Below, piece by piece: positions 29,517 through 39,512 of a DNA stretch of 64,000 nt. The position numbers and the translations under genes were made by a program. The stretch is from Enterobacteriaceae bacterium RIT714 (GTDB lineage: Bacteria; Pseudomonadota; Gammaproteobacteria; Enterobacterales; Enterobacteriaceae), in the NCBI GenBank assembly GCA_009668015.1, contig WJYB01000001.1, positions 248,001 to 312,000 on the forward strand. The letters are read 5' to 3'. The stretch's first letter is position 1; each line of letters opens with the position of its first letter. Under the pieces are notes generated by a model that saw only the letters and a program-made list of their open reading frames with translations, was not told where the DNA came from and did no database searches.

Positions 29517-30152
29517 TCAGGGATACACTTTTTCTTTAAATTCGCACAAATCTTCAATAAGGCAGGAGCCGCAGCGCGGTTTGCGCGCGATGCAGGTATA
29601 GCGCCCGTGCAAAATAAGCCAATGATGGCAGTCTACTTTGAACTCGGCTGGAACGACCTTGAGCAGTTTTTCTTCTACCTGTTCGACATTTTTGCCCGGC
29701 GCAAAATTCGTGCGATTGCAAACGCGAAAAATATGCGTGTCGACCGCAATGGTCGGCCAACCAAACGCCGTATTGAGCACCACGTTCGCCGTTTTACGGC
29801 CCACGCCAGGCAGAGCCTCCAGCGCGGCTCTGTCTTCCGGCACTTCGCCGCCGTGCTGGTCGAGCAGGATGCGGCAGGTCTTAATGACATTCTCGGCTTT
29901 GCTGTTGAACAGACCAATAGTCTTGATATAGCTCTTCACGCCATCAACGCCCAGCTCCAGCATTGATTGCGGCGTATTAGCGACGGGGTAAAGTTTTGCT
30001 GTCGCTTTGTTAACGCTGACGTCCGTCGCCTGAGCTGAGAGCAGCACCGCGATCAGCAGCTCAAAAGGGGAGCTGAAGTTCAGCTCCGTCGTTGGGTGAG
30101 GATTGTTATCACGCAGGCGGGTCAAAATCGCGAGGCGTTTCTCTTTGTTCAT
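29517..30152 (-). CDS. nth: Endonuclease III
   Basis: DNA glycosylase/AP lyase of 211 residues that removes oxidised pyrimidines. It has the helix-hairpin-helix [12 protein letters not shown] with catalytic Lys120, Asp138 in AVDTH, and four cysteines (187, 194, 197, 203) holding a [4Fe-4S] cluster. It is the last gene of the rsx operon, its start overlapping the end of rsxE by 4 bp, as in E. coli. Confidence 0.98.
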   Translation of the reverse strand: MNKEKRLAILTRLRDNNPHPTTELNFSSPFELLIAVLLSAQATDVSVNKATAKLYPVANTPQSMLELGVDGVKSYIKTIGLFNSKAENVIKTCRILLDQHGGEVPEDRAALEALPGVGRKTANVVLNTAFGWPTIAVDTHIFRVCNRTNFAPGKNVEQVEEKLLKVVPAEFKVDCHHWLILHGRYTCIARKPRCGSCLIEDLCEFKEKVYP

Positions 30153-30835
30153 ACACTCTTCTCGGGGATCCCTTCCTGAACGCTGCGCTCGGCGGCACGG
30201 CGTTTACGTTTCTCATCAATCAGATATTTAACCGCCAGCATCATGCCCAGGCCAATAAAAGCACCCGGTGGCAGCATCGCCAGCAGGAATGGCGTATCGG
30301 TATGGAACACCTCGATGCGTAGCGCCTTTGCCCAACCGCCCAGCAGGGCGTCAGCGCCATCAAACAGCGTGCCGTTACCCAGGATTTCACGCATTGATCC
30401 CAGTACAAACATGGCGCAAGTTGCACCCATACCTATTGAAAAACCATCCAGCGCTGAGATCAGCGGATCGTTTTTCACCGCAAAGGCTTCTGCGCGGCCC
30501 ACCACAATACAGTTGGTCACGATCAGCGGGATAAAGATCCCCAGAGACTGATACAGGCCAAAGGCATAGGCGTTGATCAACATCTGCACGATACTGACCA
30601 CGGAAGCGATAATCATCACGTAAATCGGGATGCGGATTTCTGAAGGTGTCCAGCGACGCAGAGCAGAAATGGATAAGTTGGTGAGGGTCAGCACCAGCGT
30701 GGTCGCCAGCCCAAGGCCCAGGGCATTGGTCGCGGTCGATGTGACCGCCAGCAGCGGACACATCCCCAGCAGCTGCACCAGCGCGGAGTTGTTTTTCCAC
30801 AGTCCCTGAACGATAACCTCTTTAACCTGACTCAT
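30149..30835 (-). CDS. rsxE: Electron transport complex subunit RsxE
   Basis: Integral membrane subunit of 228 residues with about six helices, homologous to NqrD and RnfE. The inverted-topology RsxA/RsxE pair carries electrons across the membrane via a [2Fe-2S] centre bound by Cys in both subunits (here PLLAV-flanking GMCPLL and [12 protein letters not shown]). Part of the Rsx complex that reduces SoxR and so turns off the superoxide response. It starts 2 bp after rsxG. Confidence 0.96.
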   Translation of the reverse strand: MSQVKEVIVQGLWKNNSALVQLLGMCPLLAVTSTATNALGLGLATTLVLTLTNLSISALRRWTPSEIRIPIYVMIIASVVSIVQMLINAYAFGLYQSLGIFIPLIVTNCIVVGRAEAFAVKNDPLISALDGFSIGMGATCAMFVLGSMREILGNGTLFDGADALLGGWAKALRIEVFHTDTPFLLAMLPPGAFIGLGMMLAVKYLIDEKRKRRAAERSVQEGIPEKSV

Positions 30836-30837
30836 GA

Positions 30838-31458
30838 TTACTCCTCACACGCGGGAAGATTGTTAAGCTGGGCGGGTAGCGTTTCAGCATAGAGCCCGGC
30901 GCGTTTTACCGCATTAACGATCGCGCGGGGGGTAATGGTGGCGCCGGTAAACTGGTCGAATTCACCGCCATCTTTCTTCACCGCAAAGGCGGTATCATTT
31001 TCGCCGTGAATCACTTTTCCGGCAAAATGAAGGATCCAGTCGCTTAAGCGAACTTCGATTTTATCTCCCAGTCCTGGCGTTTCGTGATGTTCAGTGACTC
31101 GCGTGCCTAGCACCGTGCCTGAAAAATCTGTTCCCACCAGCAGTTGGATCGCGCCAGAGTAGCCATCAGGTGCGGTCGCTTCCATCACTGCACCCACTGC
31201 ATTATCGCCTTTACGGGCAATAAAAATGCGGTGACTGCCTTTGCCTAACTGTGGAGCCTGGACAATAAAGCAGCTGCTTTGCAAATTGTTATCGTAAAAA
31301 TCAGAAGGGATCACCTGGTCGAACAATGCCTTCTGCTGTTTTACGGCTTGTTCATCAATGGTCGTTTTGGTCAGTTCGTTAACCAGTGCGGTCAGCCCTG
31401 TCAGCGCTGCGGCGAAAATCGCCAGCGTCACACCGTGTTTTTGCATGGTTTTCAGCAT
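30838..31458 (-). CDS. rsxG: Electron transport complex subunit RsxG
   Basis: A protein of 206 residues with one N-terminal membrane anchor and a periplasmic FMN-binding domain. FMN is attached covalently to the last Thr of the TGATIT motif ([12 protein letters not shown], near 170-181). The start at 31458 (MLKTMQKHG) has AAGGG seven bases upstream and gives the E. coli length. Sixth of the rsx cluster in the order A, B, C, D, G, E after counting from rsxA, lying between rsxD and rsxE. Confidence 0.96.
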   Translation of the reverse strand: MLKTMQKHGVTLAIFAAALTGLTALVNELTKTTIDEQAVKQQKALFDQVIPSDFYDNNLQSSCFIVQAPQLGKGSHRIFIARKGDNAVGAVMEATAPDGYSGAIQLLVGTDFSGTVLGTRVTEHHETPGLGDKIEVRLSDWILHFAGKVIHGENDTAFAVKKDGGEFDQFTGATITPRAIVNAVKRAGLYAETLPAQLNNLPACEE

Positions 31459-31468
31459 GGTGTGTCCC

Positions 31469-32521
31469 TTAGCGATGGCCGTACACGCGAGGGCGCGTGT
31501 AGTAGTCAATGAGTGGTACCGTGATGTTTGCCAGCAGAACAGCAAATGCCACGCCGTCCGGATAGCCGCCAAAACTGCGAATCAGCCACACCAGCAGGCC
31601 CGCCAGTGCGCCGAAAATCAGCCGTCCACGGTTGGTAGTCGAGGCGGTGACCGGGTCAGTCAGAATAAAGAATGCGCCCAGCATGGTTGCACCGGAGAGT
31701 AAATGTAGCTGCGGGCTCGGCAGTGGTTGCGATGAAAATACCCAACCCAGCGCGGAACACAGCGTCAGCGTGGCCAGGAAGCTGACCGGAATATGCCAGC
31801 GAATGGCTTTCTTCCACAGCAGGAATACGCCGCCAGCCAGATAGGCAAGATTCACCCACTGCCAGCCAGCACCAGCAAGCACACCGCTATAAATCGGTGA
31901 CTTCATGATCTGTTCCACGCTATGGCCGGCATGCAGAGACGTTTTGAACGTATCGAGCGGCGTTGCCTGGCTGATGCCGTCGATGCCCATACGCAGGGTC
32001 GTCATATCGCCACCCGTGACCGTATGGCCGGTGAAAATCACCTGCAACGCATCCATAAAGCCCGGTACGGTCGCCGCAATCTCCTGCGGTGGGAGCCAGC
32101 TGGTCATCTGCACCGGGAAGGAGATCAGTAAAACCACGTAGCCAATCATCGCCGGGTTAAACGGATTATGTCCAAGGCCACCGTACAGTTGCTTGGCAAT
32201 AATCACGGCGAAAACCGTACCCAGCACGACCATCCACCACGGGGCAAAGGGCGGAATACTGATCGCCAGCAGCAGCCCCGTCAGCAGGGCGGAGTTATCA
32301 GCAAGAATGCGTGAGACGGGCATTTTGCGCAGCTTCAGTACCAGCGCTTCGGCACCCAGAGCGCTCGCGCAGCCGAGGATTATCTGAAAGAGTGTTCCCC
32401 AGCCAAAAAACCAGAACTGCACGGCAATACCGGGCAGAGCCGCCAGACAGACCAGCATCATAATGCGCGATGTCTGGCGCTGGTTATGGGTGTAGGGAGA
32501 GCTTGCGATTCTGAAAACCAT
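31469..32521 (-). CDS. rsxD: Electron transport complex subunit RsxD
   Basis: Membrane subunit of 350 residues with about nine helices, homologous to NqrB and RnfD. The FMN attachment Thr is in [12 protein letters not shown]. It starts immediately after the rsxC stop codon with no gap, showing tight coupling, and ends 10 bp before rsxG. Confidence 0.96.
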   Translation of the reverse strand: MVFRIASSPYTHNQRQTSRIMMLVCLAALPGIAVQFWFFGWGTLFQIILGCASALGAEALVLKLRKMPVSRILADNSALLTGLLLAISIPPFAPWWMVVLGTVFAVIIAKQLYGGLGHNPFNPAMIGYVVLLISFPVQMTSWLPPQEIAATVPGFMDALQVIFTGHTVTGGDMTTLRMGIDGISQATPLDTFKTSLHAGHSVEQIMKSPIYSGVLAGAGWQWVNLAYLAGGVFLLWKKAIRWHIPVSFLATLTLCSALGWVFSSQPLPSPQLHLLSGATMLGAFFILTDPVTASTTNRGRLIFGALAGLLVWLIRSFGGYPDGVAFAVLLANITVPLIDYYTRPRVYGHR

Positions 32522-34753
32522 TTATTCCTCGTTTACTACCTGCTGTGCGGCTTTCTTAGCCTGAACGCGTGCAATCGCGGCGGCGACTGCGGCTTTGCGT
32601 GGGTCATCGTTTGCCGCGGGCTCGGCTTCCTGTTGTTCAGCTTTGCGCGCTTTGGCACGGGCAATGGCGGCTTCGACCGCTGCTTTGCGCGGATCAACAG
32701 GCGTTTGCGGAGCAGAAGGCTCTTCCTGTTGTTCAGCTTTGCGCGCTTTGGCGCGGGCAATGGCGGCTTCGACCGCTGCTTTACGCGGGTCGACAGGCGT
32801 TTGCGGAGCAGAAGGCTCTTCCTGCTGTCCGGCCTTGCGCGCTTTGGCGCGGGCAATGGCGGCTTCGACCGCTGCTTTACGCGGATCGACAGGCGTTTGC
32901 GGAGCAGAAGGTTCTTCCTGTTGTTCAGCTTTGCGCGCTTTGGCACGGGCAATGGCGGCTTCGACCGCTGCTTTACGCGGATCGACAGGCGCTTGCGGAG
33001 CAGAAGGTGCTTCCTGCTGTCCGGCCTTACGCGCTTTGGCGCGGGCAATGGCGGCTTCAACCGCCGCTTTGCGCGGATCGACAGGGGCATCAGATGCCGG
33101 TGATTCACCAGACGCTGCGTTTTGCGCTTTTTCAGCCTGACGTGCGCGCGCCTGCGCTTTACGCGCTTCGCGCGCGGCAATCGCTTCGCTGTTGTCAGGC
33201 GTCTCGCCGGCAGGAATCACCACCGGCTGTGCCGCCGATGCTTTTTTCTCACGAACGCGAGCCAGGGCAGCGTTAATGGCATCCTGATCTTTCTCAGCAG
33301 GTTGCACCGCGGCTTGTTTGTGACGCTCCTGGCGCGCCATTTTCTCACGCTCCAGACGAGCCTGACGCGCTTCAAAGCGGGCTTTGGCCTCCGCCGCGCG
33401 TTTATCCTCAAGAGAAATGGCGTAAATTTCGGCCTTTTCCTGACGGAAGTATTGCACCAGCGGAATACTGCTTGGGCAAACCCAGGCGCAGGCACCGCAC
33501 TCAATACAGTCTGCCAGATTATGGGCTGTCGCTTTATCGTGGAGCTGACCTTTGCTGAACCAGTAAAGTTGTTGAGGCAGCAGATCGGCCGGACAGGCAT
33601 CGGCGCAGGCGCTGCAGCGGATGCAGCCTTTTTCTTCCTGCTCTTCACCCATTTCACTGGCCGACGGTGCCAGCAGGCAGTTGGTGATTTTGACGACCGG
33701 TACATCAAGCCATGGCAAGGTAAAGCCCATCAGCGGGCCGCCCATAATCACCATTTGCTCGCTGCCCGGACAGAATCCGGCGTGTTCCAGCAGGTGGCGT
33801 ACAGGCGTTCCGAGACGCGCCCACACGTTGCCAGGCTGAGAGACCGATTCCCCGGTCAGCGTCACCACGCGCTCGGTCAGAGGTTCGCCGTCGATAATCG
33901 CACGCTTCACCGCATACGCCGTACCGACGTTTTGCATCAGCACGCCGATGTCAGAGGAGCGGCCACCGTGGGGAACCTGCTTGCCGGTCAAAATCTGGGT
34001 GAGCTGTTTCGCACCGCCAGACGGATATTTCGTGGGGATCACGCGCAGGCTAATGTCGTGGCTGCCTGCCAGGACCGCGCGCAGCATTGAAATAGCCTGA
34101 GGTTTATTATCTTCGATCCCGATCAGCACTTCGCGCGGCTGTAAAATATGCGCAAGAATGCGGATGCCTTCCACAACTTGTGCGGCGCAATCCTGCATCA
34201 GGCGGTCATCGGCGGTGATATAGGGTTCACATTCCGCGGCATTAATGATCAGCGTCTGGATCTTATCGCCGCCGCCGCGCAGTTTCGTCCCGGTCGGGAA
34301 GCCTGCGCCACCGAGGCCCGCAACGCCAAACTGATGGATGCGCTCAATAAGTGCTTCGTGGCTCTGGGCACGATAATCACTCCAGCCTTCGCGATCGCAC
34401 CAGCGGTCTTCGCCGTCAGGTTCGATAATCACGCTCAGTTCGGCCAGTGCAGAAGGATGGGCAACCGTATGGGGAGCAATCGCCACGACTTTTCCGGAGG
34501 TGGGGGCATGCACTGGCAGCATACGTCCGCGCCCGAAGGTCAGCGGCTGACCACGCAGAACAGAGTCACCCTCTTTCACGCACAGCTCGCCCTCAGCGCC
34601 AATGTGCTGTTTTAGCGGAATGACAAAACGGTTTGCCAGCGGGATCTGGCGCAGCGGCGTACCGCTGGACTGGGTTTTCATCTCTGGCGGATGAATACCG
34701 CCATCGAAATCCCAAATCTTCTCTTTTCTGAAAGCAGAAAATAACTTAAGCAT
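32522..34753 (-). CDS. rsxC: Electron transport complex subunit RsxC
   Basis: A subunit of 743 residues with an NqrF/NuoF-like N-terminal region that binds NADH and FMN ([12 protein letters not shown] near 145) and a ferredoxin-like domain with two [4Fe-4S] motifs, [12 protein letters not shown] (about 378-389) and [12 protein letters not shown] (about 414-425). From about 558 to the end it is made of six tandem units built on [19 protein letters not shown], a charged Ala-rich helix. It is peripheral on the cytoplasmic side. Its start overlaps the end of rsxB by 8 bp. Confidence 0.96.
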   Translation of the reverse strand: MLKLFSAFRKEKIWDFDGGIHPPEMKTQSSGTPLRQIPLANRFVIPLKQHIGAEGELCVKEGDSVLRGQPLTFGRGRMLPVHAPTSGKVVAIAPHTVAHPSALAELSVIIEPDGEDRWCDREGWSDYRAQSHEALIERIHQFGVAGLGGAGFPTGTKLRGGGDKIQTLIINAAECEPYITADDRLMQDCAAQVVEGIRILAHILQPREVLIGIEDNKPQAISMLRAVLAGSHDISLRVIPTKYPSGGAKQLTQILTGKQVPHGGRSSDIGVLMQNVGTAYAVKRAIIDGEPLTERVVTLTGESVSQPGNVWARLGTPVRHLLEHAGFCPGSEQMVIMGGPLMGFTLPWLDVPVVKITNCLLAPSASEMGEEQEEKGCIRCSACADACPADLLPQQLYWFSKGQLHDKATAHNLADCIECGACAWVCPSSIPLVQYFRQEKAEIYAISLEDKRAAEAKARFEARQARLEREKMARQERHKQAAVQPAEKDQDAINAALARVREKKASAAQPVVIPAGETPDNSEAIAAREARKAQARARQAEKAQNAASGESPASDAPVDPRKAAVEAAIARAKARKAGQQEAPSAPQAPVDPRKAAVEAAIARAKARKAEQQEEPSAPQTPVDPRKAAVEAAIARAKARKAGQQEEPSAPQTPVDPRKAAVEAAIARAKARKAEQQEEPSAPQTPVDPRKAAVEAAIARAKARKAEQQEAEPAANDDPRKAAVAAAIARVQAKKAAQQVVNEE
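32540..33079 (-). repeat. Tandem 96-bp repeats in the 3' part of rsxC
   Basis: Six in-frame units code for [19 protein letters not shown] plus a linker such as [13 protein letters not shown]. The first four steps between units are exactly 96 bp, the last 90 bp. Units 2-4 are nearly identical; linkers alternate between GQQE and EQQE forms. The sixth unit ([19 protein letters not shown]) is diverged. The near identity at DNA level implies recent duplication or homogenisation. Confidence 0.93.
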
Positions 34754-35324
34754 GGTGTTCCACAGGAATTATGCGAACTGGAATGGTTTGAAGATCCCAC
34801 TTCCAGCTATCGGGAGTCGTTTCAACCGGACGCAGTTCGATACATTGCGTCGGGCAGGGGGCCACACAGAGATTGCAGCCCGTACACAAATCCGCCATGA
34901 CGGTATGCATCGCTCGGGTCGCGCCGACGATGGCGTCAACCGGACACGCCTGAATGCATTTTGTGCAGCCGATACAGTTTGCCTCATCAATCACCGCCAG
35001 GACGCGGGCTGGCTCTTGCGCGCTTTCGTCGCCACCTATGGGCTGAGGATCCACGTTTAACAGCGCAGCGATTTTGAGCATGACGGCTTCGCCGCCTGGC
35101 GCACAGCGGTTAATACTCTCACCCTGGCTACCCACCGCTTCAGCGTAAGGGCGACAGCCAGGATAGCCGCATTGCCCGCATTGGCTTTGCGGCAGCAGCT
35201 CATCAATTTTTTCAACAACCGGATCGCCCTCGACCGCAAAGCGGCGCGAGGCATAACCCAGAATAATGCCGAAAACCAGCCCCAGAACACTGATGGCGGC
35301 AATGGCAATCCAGATAGCATTCAT
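34746..35324 (-). CDS. rsxB: Electron transport complex subunit RsxB
   Basis: Iron-sulfur protein of 192 residues: N-terminal membrane helix (about 3-25), a Cys motif [15 protein letters not shown] for one [4Fe-4S] cluster, and a two-cluster ferredoxin domain ([12 protein letters not shown] and [12 protein letters not shown]). It passes electrons between RsxC and the membrane subunits. It overlaps rsxC by 8 bp and shares one base with the rsxA stop. Confidence 0.97.
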   Translation of the reverse strand: MNAIWIAIAAISVLGLVFGIILGYASRRFAVEGDPVVEKIDELLPQSQCGQCGYPGCRPYAEAVGSQGESINRCAPGGEAVMLKIAALLNVDPQPIGGDESAQEPARVLAVIDEANCIGCTKCIQACPVDAIVGATRAMHTVMADLCTGCNLCVAPCPTQCIELRPVETTPDSWKWDLQTIPVRIIPVEHHA

Positions 35325-35905
35325 TACAACTTCACCAGACCACTGAAGCCCATAAAGGCAAGAGACATTAATCCCGCCGTCACCAGCGCAATGGCGTTAC
35401 CGCGAAAGGGTGCCGGAATATCGGCGGCGGCCATCCGCTCGCGGATTGACGCAAACAGAACCATGACCAGTGAGAATCCCACGGCGGCAGAGAAACCGTA
35501 CAGCGCGGACTGCAGGAAATTGTGCCCAAGGTTAATGTTGAGCAGCGCGACACCCAGAACGGCGCAGTTGGTAGTGATGAGCGGCAGAAAAATCCCCAGC
35601 AGACGATACAGCGCAGGGCTGGTTTTACGCACCACCATTTCCGTGAATTGCACCACAAAGGCAATCACCAGAATAAAAGCCAGAGTACGCAGATAGATCA
35701 GGCCCAGCGGGATCAGGATCCAGGTGTCTATCCACCAGGCGCAAATCGAGGCCAGCGTCATCACAAATGTGGTCGCCAGGCCCATCCCCATGGCTGTTTC
35801 CAGCTTTTTGGAAACCCCCATGAACGGGCAAAGGCCAAGGAACTTCACCAGTACGAAGTTGTTAACCAACACCGTTCCGACAAAAAGCAGTAAGTAATCA
35901 GTCAT
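35324..35905 (-). CDS. rsxA: Electron transport complex subunit RsxA
   Basis: First gene of rsxABCDGE-nth; an inner-membrane protein of 193 residues with six helices, homologous to NqrE and RnfA. Conserved [11 protein letters not shown] and [11 protein letters not shown] carry the cluster-binding Cys. In K-12 this complex keeps SoxR reduced. The promoter should be in the 76 bp between ydgK and rsxA. Confidence 0.97.
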   Translation of the reverse strand: MTDYLLLFVGTVLVNNFVLVKFLGLCPFMGVSKKLETAMGMGLATTFVMTLASICAWWIDTWILIPLGLIYLRTLAFILVIAFVVQFTEMVVRKTSPALYRLLGIFLPLITTNCAVLGVALLNINLGHNFLQSALYGFSAAVGFSLVMVLFASIRERMAAADIPAPFRGNAIALVTAGLMSLAFMGFSGLVKL

Positions 35906-35981
35906 TATTCAGCCTGAAATAAAAAAGCCGCTTATTATCGGATAAAGCACAACAAGCGACAACAGGTTAACTGTAGGGTTA

Positions 35982-36422
35982 TTACGGATTCACAAAGGTC
36001 TTCTTCACACGGGCAGAGCGTCTGAAGTAGGGTGCGAAAAGCGCTGCAGCCAGAAGCGGGAACAGCAGTTGCCGTACCGCCAGTCCGTCAGAAACTGGCG
36101 AGAAAGCAAAGGCTTTCACGGCCAGCAGAACCGAAATAAGCAGCCAGATAATATAGTGCTTAGGCACTTTCTGACGGCGCTTAAAGAAGGCGATGGCCAG
36201 CCACAGCGTGTAGTACCACATGGCGATGGCAAACCCGAAAGAAATAAACCACAGGGCAATATTGAGCGTATTTTGCGAGGTCAAATTCTTTAATGCATAG
36301 GGCGTCACGAGCGCCGTGGTATAAAGCAGCAGCGCTAATGATGCGCTCAATAAGGCAACCAGTAACCAGGCAAGCGGGGCGAGCAACCAGCCTCCGATTT
36401 TTTCTCCGGGTGATGTGGTCAT
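35982..36422 (-). CDS. ydgK: DUF2569 inner-membrane protein YdgK
   Basis: Protein of 146 residues with four hydrophobic segments (about 10-32, 50-72, 82-100, 110-130) and a basic C-terminus; function unknown. GGAG lies six bases before the ATG at 36422. Located between cnu and rsxA as in E. coli, same strand. Confidence 0.88.
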   Translation of the reverse strand: MTTSPGEKIGGWLLAPLAWLLVALLSASLALLLYTTALVTPYALKNLTSQNTLNIALWFISFGFAIAMWYYTLWLAIAFFKRRQKVPKHYIIWLLISVLLAVKAFAFSPVSDGLAVRQLLFPLLAAALFAPYFRRSARVKKTFVNP

Positions 36423-36508
36423 GTTATCTCCGTTAAGTCTGCGCAAAATATGACCCGGCAATTGGCCGGGGCGTGAGTATATAACATTTCGCGCAGATGG
36501 CTATCCCC

Positions 36509-36724
36509 TTAGAGCACGTAGCGCCAAACGGATTTGGGAACTTCGCCAACGTTGAACAGACGACCACCGGAGACCAGCTCTGCGCGGCGATGGTCAGCGG
36601 CGCGGTACATATTGATAATTTCCTGGTTATCGGTCAGCGTGTAGTTCAAATGATCAAACAGTTTTTCCAGGCTCTCGAGAGAACTGATCTTACGAAATTT
36701 TAATAAATAATCCTGAACTGTCAT
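36509..36724 (-). CDS. cnu: OriC-binding nucleoid-associated protein Cnu
   Basis: Hha/YmoA-family protein of 71 residues ([23 protein letters not shown] at the start), formerly ydgT. It binds H-NS and StpA and helps silence horizontally acquired genes; it also binds near oriC in E. coli. Cytosolic, all helical. The start codon follows ATGGAAGATAATTAAT, where GGA serves as a modest ribosome site. Confidence 0.95.
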   Translation of the reverse strand: MTVQDYLLKFRKISSLESLEKLFDHLNYTLTDNQEIINMYRAADHRRAELVSGGRLFNVGEVPKSVWRYVL

Positions 36725-36956
36725 ATTAATTATCTTCCATTTTTTAAAAAGTAAATCGCACCAGGTAGGGTAATTCGCCCGAATAATAAACGGTTAAATA
36801 AAGACGTAAACAGCCCACTCAGGTGTTAAGGCGAAATTAGGAGTATTCTCTGGTGATAACAGGCGTCGGACGACGCCCAGGAAAGAAGGTTAACTCTGAT
36901 TCAGATCGCTGGCAATATCCCACTGACAGCATATGTCACTCTTTTGCCCGTCCACG

Positions 36957-37094
36957 TTACTTTGGCTGGACGGCTGCGACAGGCTCAGGCGGCTGATAGT
37001 TATCTATATGGCTGGCCACGCCGAGCAAAATGACGGAAACACCCAGGACGACCCATCCCGCTAATTCAATGATTCGATTAATAACTGACATCAT
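36957..37094 (-). CDS. blr: Small divisome-associated membrane protein Blr
   Basis: A 45-residue protein, MMSVINRIIELAGWVVLG to DNYQPPEPVAAVQPK, with one membrane helix (about 9-29) and a short periplasmic tail. It matches E. coli Blr (41 residues), first found as an intrinsic beta-lactam resistance factor and later shown to join the division machinery. Two consecutive ATG codons (37094 and 37091) can start it. Located upstream of cnu, as in E. coli. It is too short for most gene callers. Confidence 0.9.
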   Translation of the reverse strand: MMSVINRIIELAGWVVLGVSVILLGVASHIDNYQPPEPVAAVQPK

Positions 37095-37328
37095 GATTCT
37101 TATTCGTGATTTATCCATAAATACATCCCCGGAATGTTACAGCGCGGTTTCAACGTGCGCAAGCGCTTTGGGAACGGTTTCTCTTCATTAATTCAGTAGG
37201 TTATATGAATGTAACAAAGATATCTGGTGGGACATGCTATTTTACTTTGCATAACACATTATTAATCTATTGTGACGACATCGTTGATAGTGTGAAAATG
37301 TGAGTATGATAAGACGAGAGGCAACGAC

Positions 37329-38369
37329 ATGAATGACAAAATCCGCGTCGGATTGATTGGTTATGGTTACGCCAGTAAAACGTTTCACGCTCCCTTAATT
37401 GCCGGAACGTCAGGCATGGAGCTGGCGGCAGTTTCGAGCAGCGATGCGTCTAAAGTGCATGCCGACTGGCCTGCCGTGCCGGTGGTTTCTGAACCGAAGC
37501 ATCTGTTCAACGATCCCAATATTGATTTAATCGTCATTCCTACTCCAAATGACACCCACTTCCCGCTGGCAAAAGCCGCGCTGGAGGCAGGCAAACATGT
37601 TGTTGTGGATAAACCGTTTACGGTGACGTTATCGCAGGCGCGTGAGCTGGATGCGCTGGCCAAAAGCCTGGGACGCCTACTTTCGGTATTCCATAATCGT
37701 CGCTGGGACAGTGATTTCCTGACGGTTAAAGCGTTGATTGGTGAGGGAACGCTGGGAGAAGTGGCGTATTTCGAATCGCATTTTGACCGCTTCCGTCCGC
37801 AGGTACGTAACCGCTGGCGTGAGCAGGGCGGGCCGGGGAGTGGGATCTGGTATGATTTGGCTCCTCATCTGCTCGACCAGGCCGTCAATCTGTTTGGTCT
37901 GCCTGTCAGCATGACGGTGGATCTGGCGCAGCTTCGCCCGGGCGCACAGGCCACGGACTATTTTCACGCGATTTTAAGCTATCCGCAGCGCAGAATTGTC
38001 CTCCACGGCACGATGCTGGCGGCGGCGGAATCGGCGCGTTATATCGTTCACGGCACCCGCGGCAGTTACGTGAAGTTTGGCCTCGATCCGCAGGAAGACC
38101 GGCTGAAAAACGGGGAACGCCTGCCGCAGGAAGACTGGGGCTACGACATGCGCGACGGCGTGTTGACGCGTGTCGAAGGTGAAGAGCTGGTGCAGGAAAC
38201 CTGGCTGACCCTGCCGGGTAACTATCCGGCTTATTATGCCGGAATTCGTGATGCGCTGAACGGGACGGGTGAAAACCCGGTACCGGCCAGTCAGGCCATC
38301 CAGATTATGGAACTGATCGAGCTGGGGATGGAATCCGCGAAGCATCGCTCGACGCTCTGTCTGGCGTAG
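37329..38369 (+). CDS. ydgJ: Gfo/Idh/MocA-family oxidoreductase YdgJ
   Basis: NAD(P)-dependent dehydrogenase of 346 residues: Rossmann domain with GLIGYGYASKTFHAP at 8-22, DKPFTVT (family EKP-type motif) near 96, and a C-terminal alpha/beta substrate domain. The substrate is unknown, probably a sugar or inositol derivative. Cytosolic. GAGAGGCAACGAC precedes the ATG. It is convergent with add across a terminator. Confidence 0.93.
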   Translation: MNDKIRVGLIGYGYASKTFHAPLIAGTSGMELAAVSSSDASKVHADWPAVPVVSEPKHLFNDPNIDLIVIPTPNDTHFPLAKAALEAGKHVVVDKPFTVTLSQARELDALAKSLGRLLSVFHNRRWDSDFLTVKALIGEGTLGEVAYFESHFDRFRPQVRNRWREQGGPGSGIWYDLAPHLLDQAVNLFGLPVSMTVDLAQLRPGAQATDYFHAILSYPQRRIVLHGTMLAAAESARYIVHGTRGSYVKFGLDPQEDRLKNGERLPQEDWGYDMRDGVLTRVEGEELVQETWLTLPGNYPAYYAGIRDALNGTGENPVPASQAIQIMELIELGMESAKHRSTLCLA

Positions 38370-38382
38370 ACCAACCGTCATG

Positions 38383-38412
38383 AAAAAGGCCGGCAAATTT
38401 GCCGGCCTTTTT
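38383..38412. terminator. Bidirectional terminator ydgJ/add
   Basis: AAAAAGGCCGGCAAA and TTTGCCGGCCTTTTT form a perfect 30-bp palindrome between convergent genes. Confidence 0.95.
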
Positions 38413-38417
38413 GTTTG

Positions 38418-39416
38418 TCAGCCTGCGACGTGCGCGCGCAGCGCTGCTTTTTCTGCCGCGGTTAAAAACGCGATCTCAAGGCCGTTAATTTGCGCCTGGC
38501 GAATCTGTTCACGGCTCAGGCCAGCCTGAGGCGCTGCAATGTTATATTCGTGAATAATATCAACACCCTGAACCGCCGGATCGTCTGTATTCAACGAAGC
38601 CAGAACACCGTGCTCCAGGAACGTTTTGAGCGGATGTTGCGCCAGCGAGGCGACGGTGCTGGTCTGAATATTGGATGTCAGACAGGATTCGATCCCGATG
38701 CGTTGTTCGGCAAGGAAGTCCATCAGAGCACGATCTTCAACAGCTTTCACGCCGTGACCGATACGCTCAGCGCCCAGCTCACGAATCGCCTGCCAGATGC
38801 TCTCCGGGCCAGCGGCTTCGCCCGCATGCACCGTAATATGCCAGCCTGCATCGCGCGCGCGGTTGAAGTGGGAAAGGAACAGACTTCCCGGGAAGCCCAG
38901 CTCATCACCGGCGAGGTCGATGGCGGTAATACGATCGCGATGCGCCAGTAAGGCTTCCAGCTCCTGCAAACAGGCGGCCTCGCCAAAGGTACGGCTCATA
39001 ATGCCAATCAGACGCGCCTGAACGTTAAAGGCTTTACACCCTTCGCGTACGCCTTCGATCACCGCTTCAACCACGCCTTCAACCGGCAGATTGTGCGTCA
39101 TCGCCATGTAACCGGGAGAAAAGCGCAGTTCAACATAGTGCAGCCCGTTACGTGCGGCATCTTCAATATTCTCAAAGGCCACGCGGCGACAGGCATCCAG
39201 AGAGGCGAGTACTTTGACGCCCCAGTCGAGTTTACTCAGGAAACTCACCAGATCCGGCTCGTTGGCGGTCACCTGAACGTGCGGAATAAGAGTCTCAATG
39301 GTTTGAGCGGGAAGGGATAAATTAAACTGGCGGCCAAGATCGAGAATAGTTTGGGCACGGATGTTGCCGTCAAGGTGACGATGAATATCAGTTAAAGGAA
39401 GACGTGTATCAATCAT
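38418..39416 (-). CDS. add: Adenosine deaminase
   Basis: Zinc TIM-barrel enzyme of 332 residues converting adenosine and deoxyadenosine to inosine forms; cytosolic. Metal ligands are in DIHRHLDG (start), [12 protein letters not shown] and NTDDPAVQG; the catalytic Glu is in HAGEA. The start ATG at 39416 gives [10 protein letters not shown], as in E. coli; another ATG four codons upstream (MSATMIDT) is possible, since neither has a strong ribosome site. Part of purine salvage, with punC/punR/purR elsewhere in the window. Confidence 0.97.
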   Translation of the reverse strand: MIDTRLPLTDIHRHLDGNIRAQTILDLGRQFNLSLPAQTIETLIPHVQVTANEPDLVSFLSKLDWGVKVLASLDACRRVAFENIEDAARNGLHYVELRFSPGYMAMTHNLPVEGVVEAVIEGVREGCKAFNVQARLIGIMSRTFGEAACLQELEALLAHRDRITAIDLAGDELGFPGSLFLSHFNRARDAGWHITVHAGEAAGPESIWQAIRELGAERIGHGVKAVEDRALMDFLAEQRIGIESCLTSNIQTSTVASLAQHPLKTFLEHGVLASLNTDDPAVQGVDIIHEYNIAAPQAGLSREQIRQAQINGLEIAFLTAAEKAALRAHVAG

Positions 39417-39512
39417 GGTCGCACTCATTTTCTGGTTAAAGTGCGCCACATTATAAAAACATTTGCGGGTAAAAAGCTATTTGCGCAATGGAATATTCCA
39501 TTGCGCAACCTG

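Noticed and set aside
32540-33079. Regular repeats that could suggest a CRISPR array
   Set aside because: The units are contiguous, in frame and coding (96 bp, no unique spacers), so they are protein repeats.
32486-33276. Repetitive open frames opposite rsxC
   Set aside because: They mirror the rsxC tandem repeats in other frames and carry no independent evidence.
37205-37303. A 32-codon open frame between blr and ydgJ
   Set aside because: It has a short GTAGG four bases from the ATG, but no homology or composition supporting a protein, and it lies in the promoter region of ydgJ.
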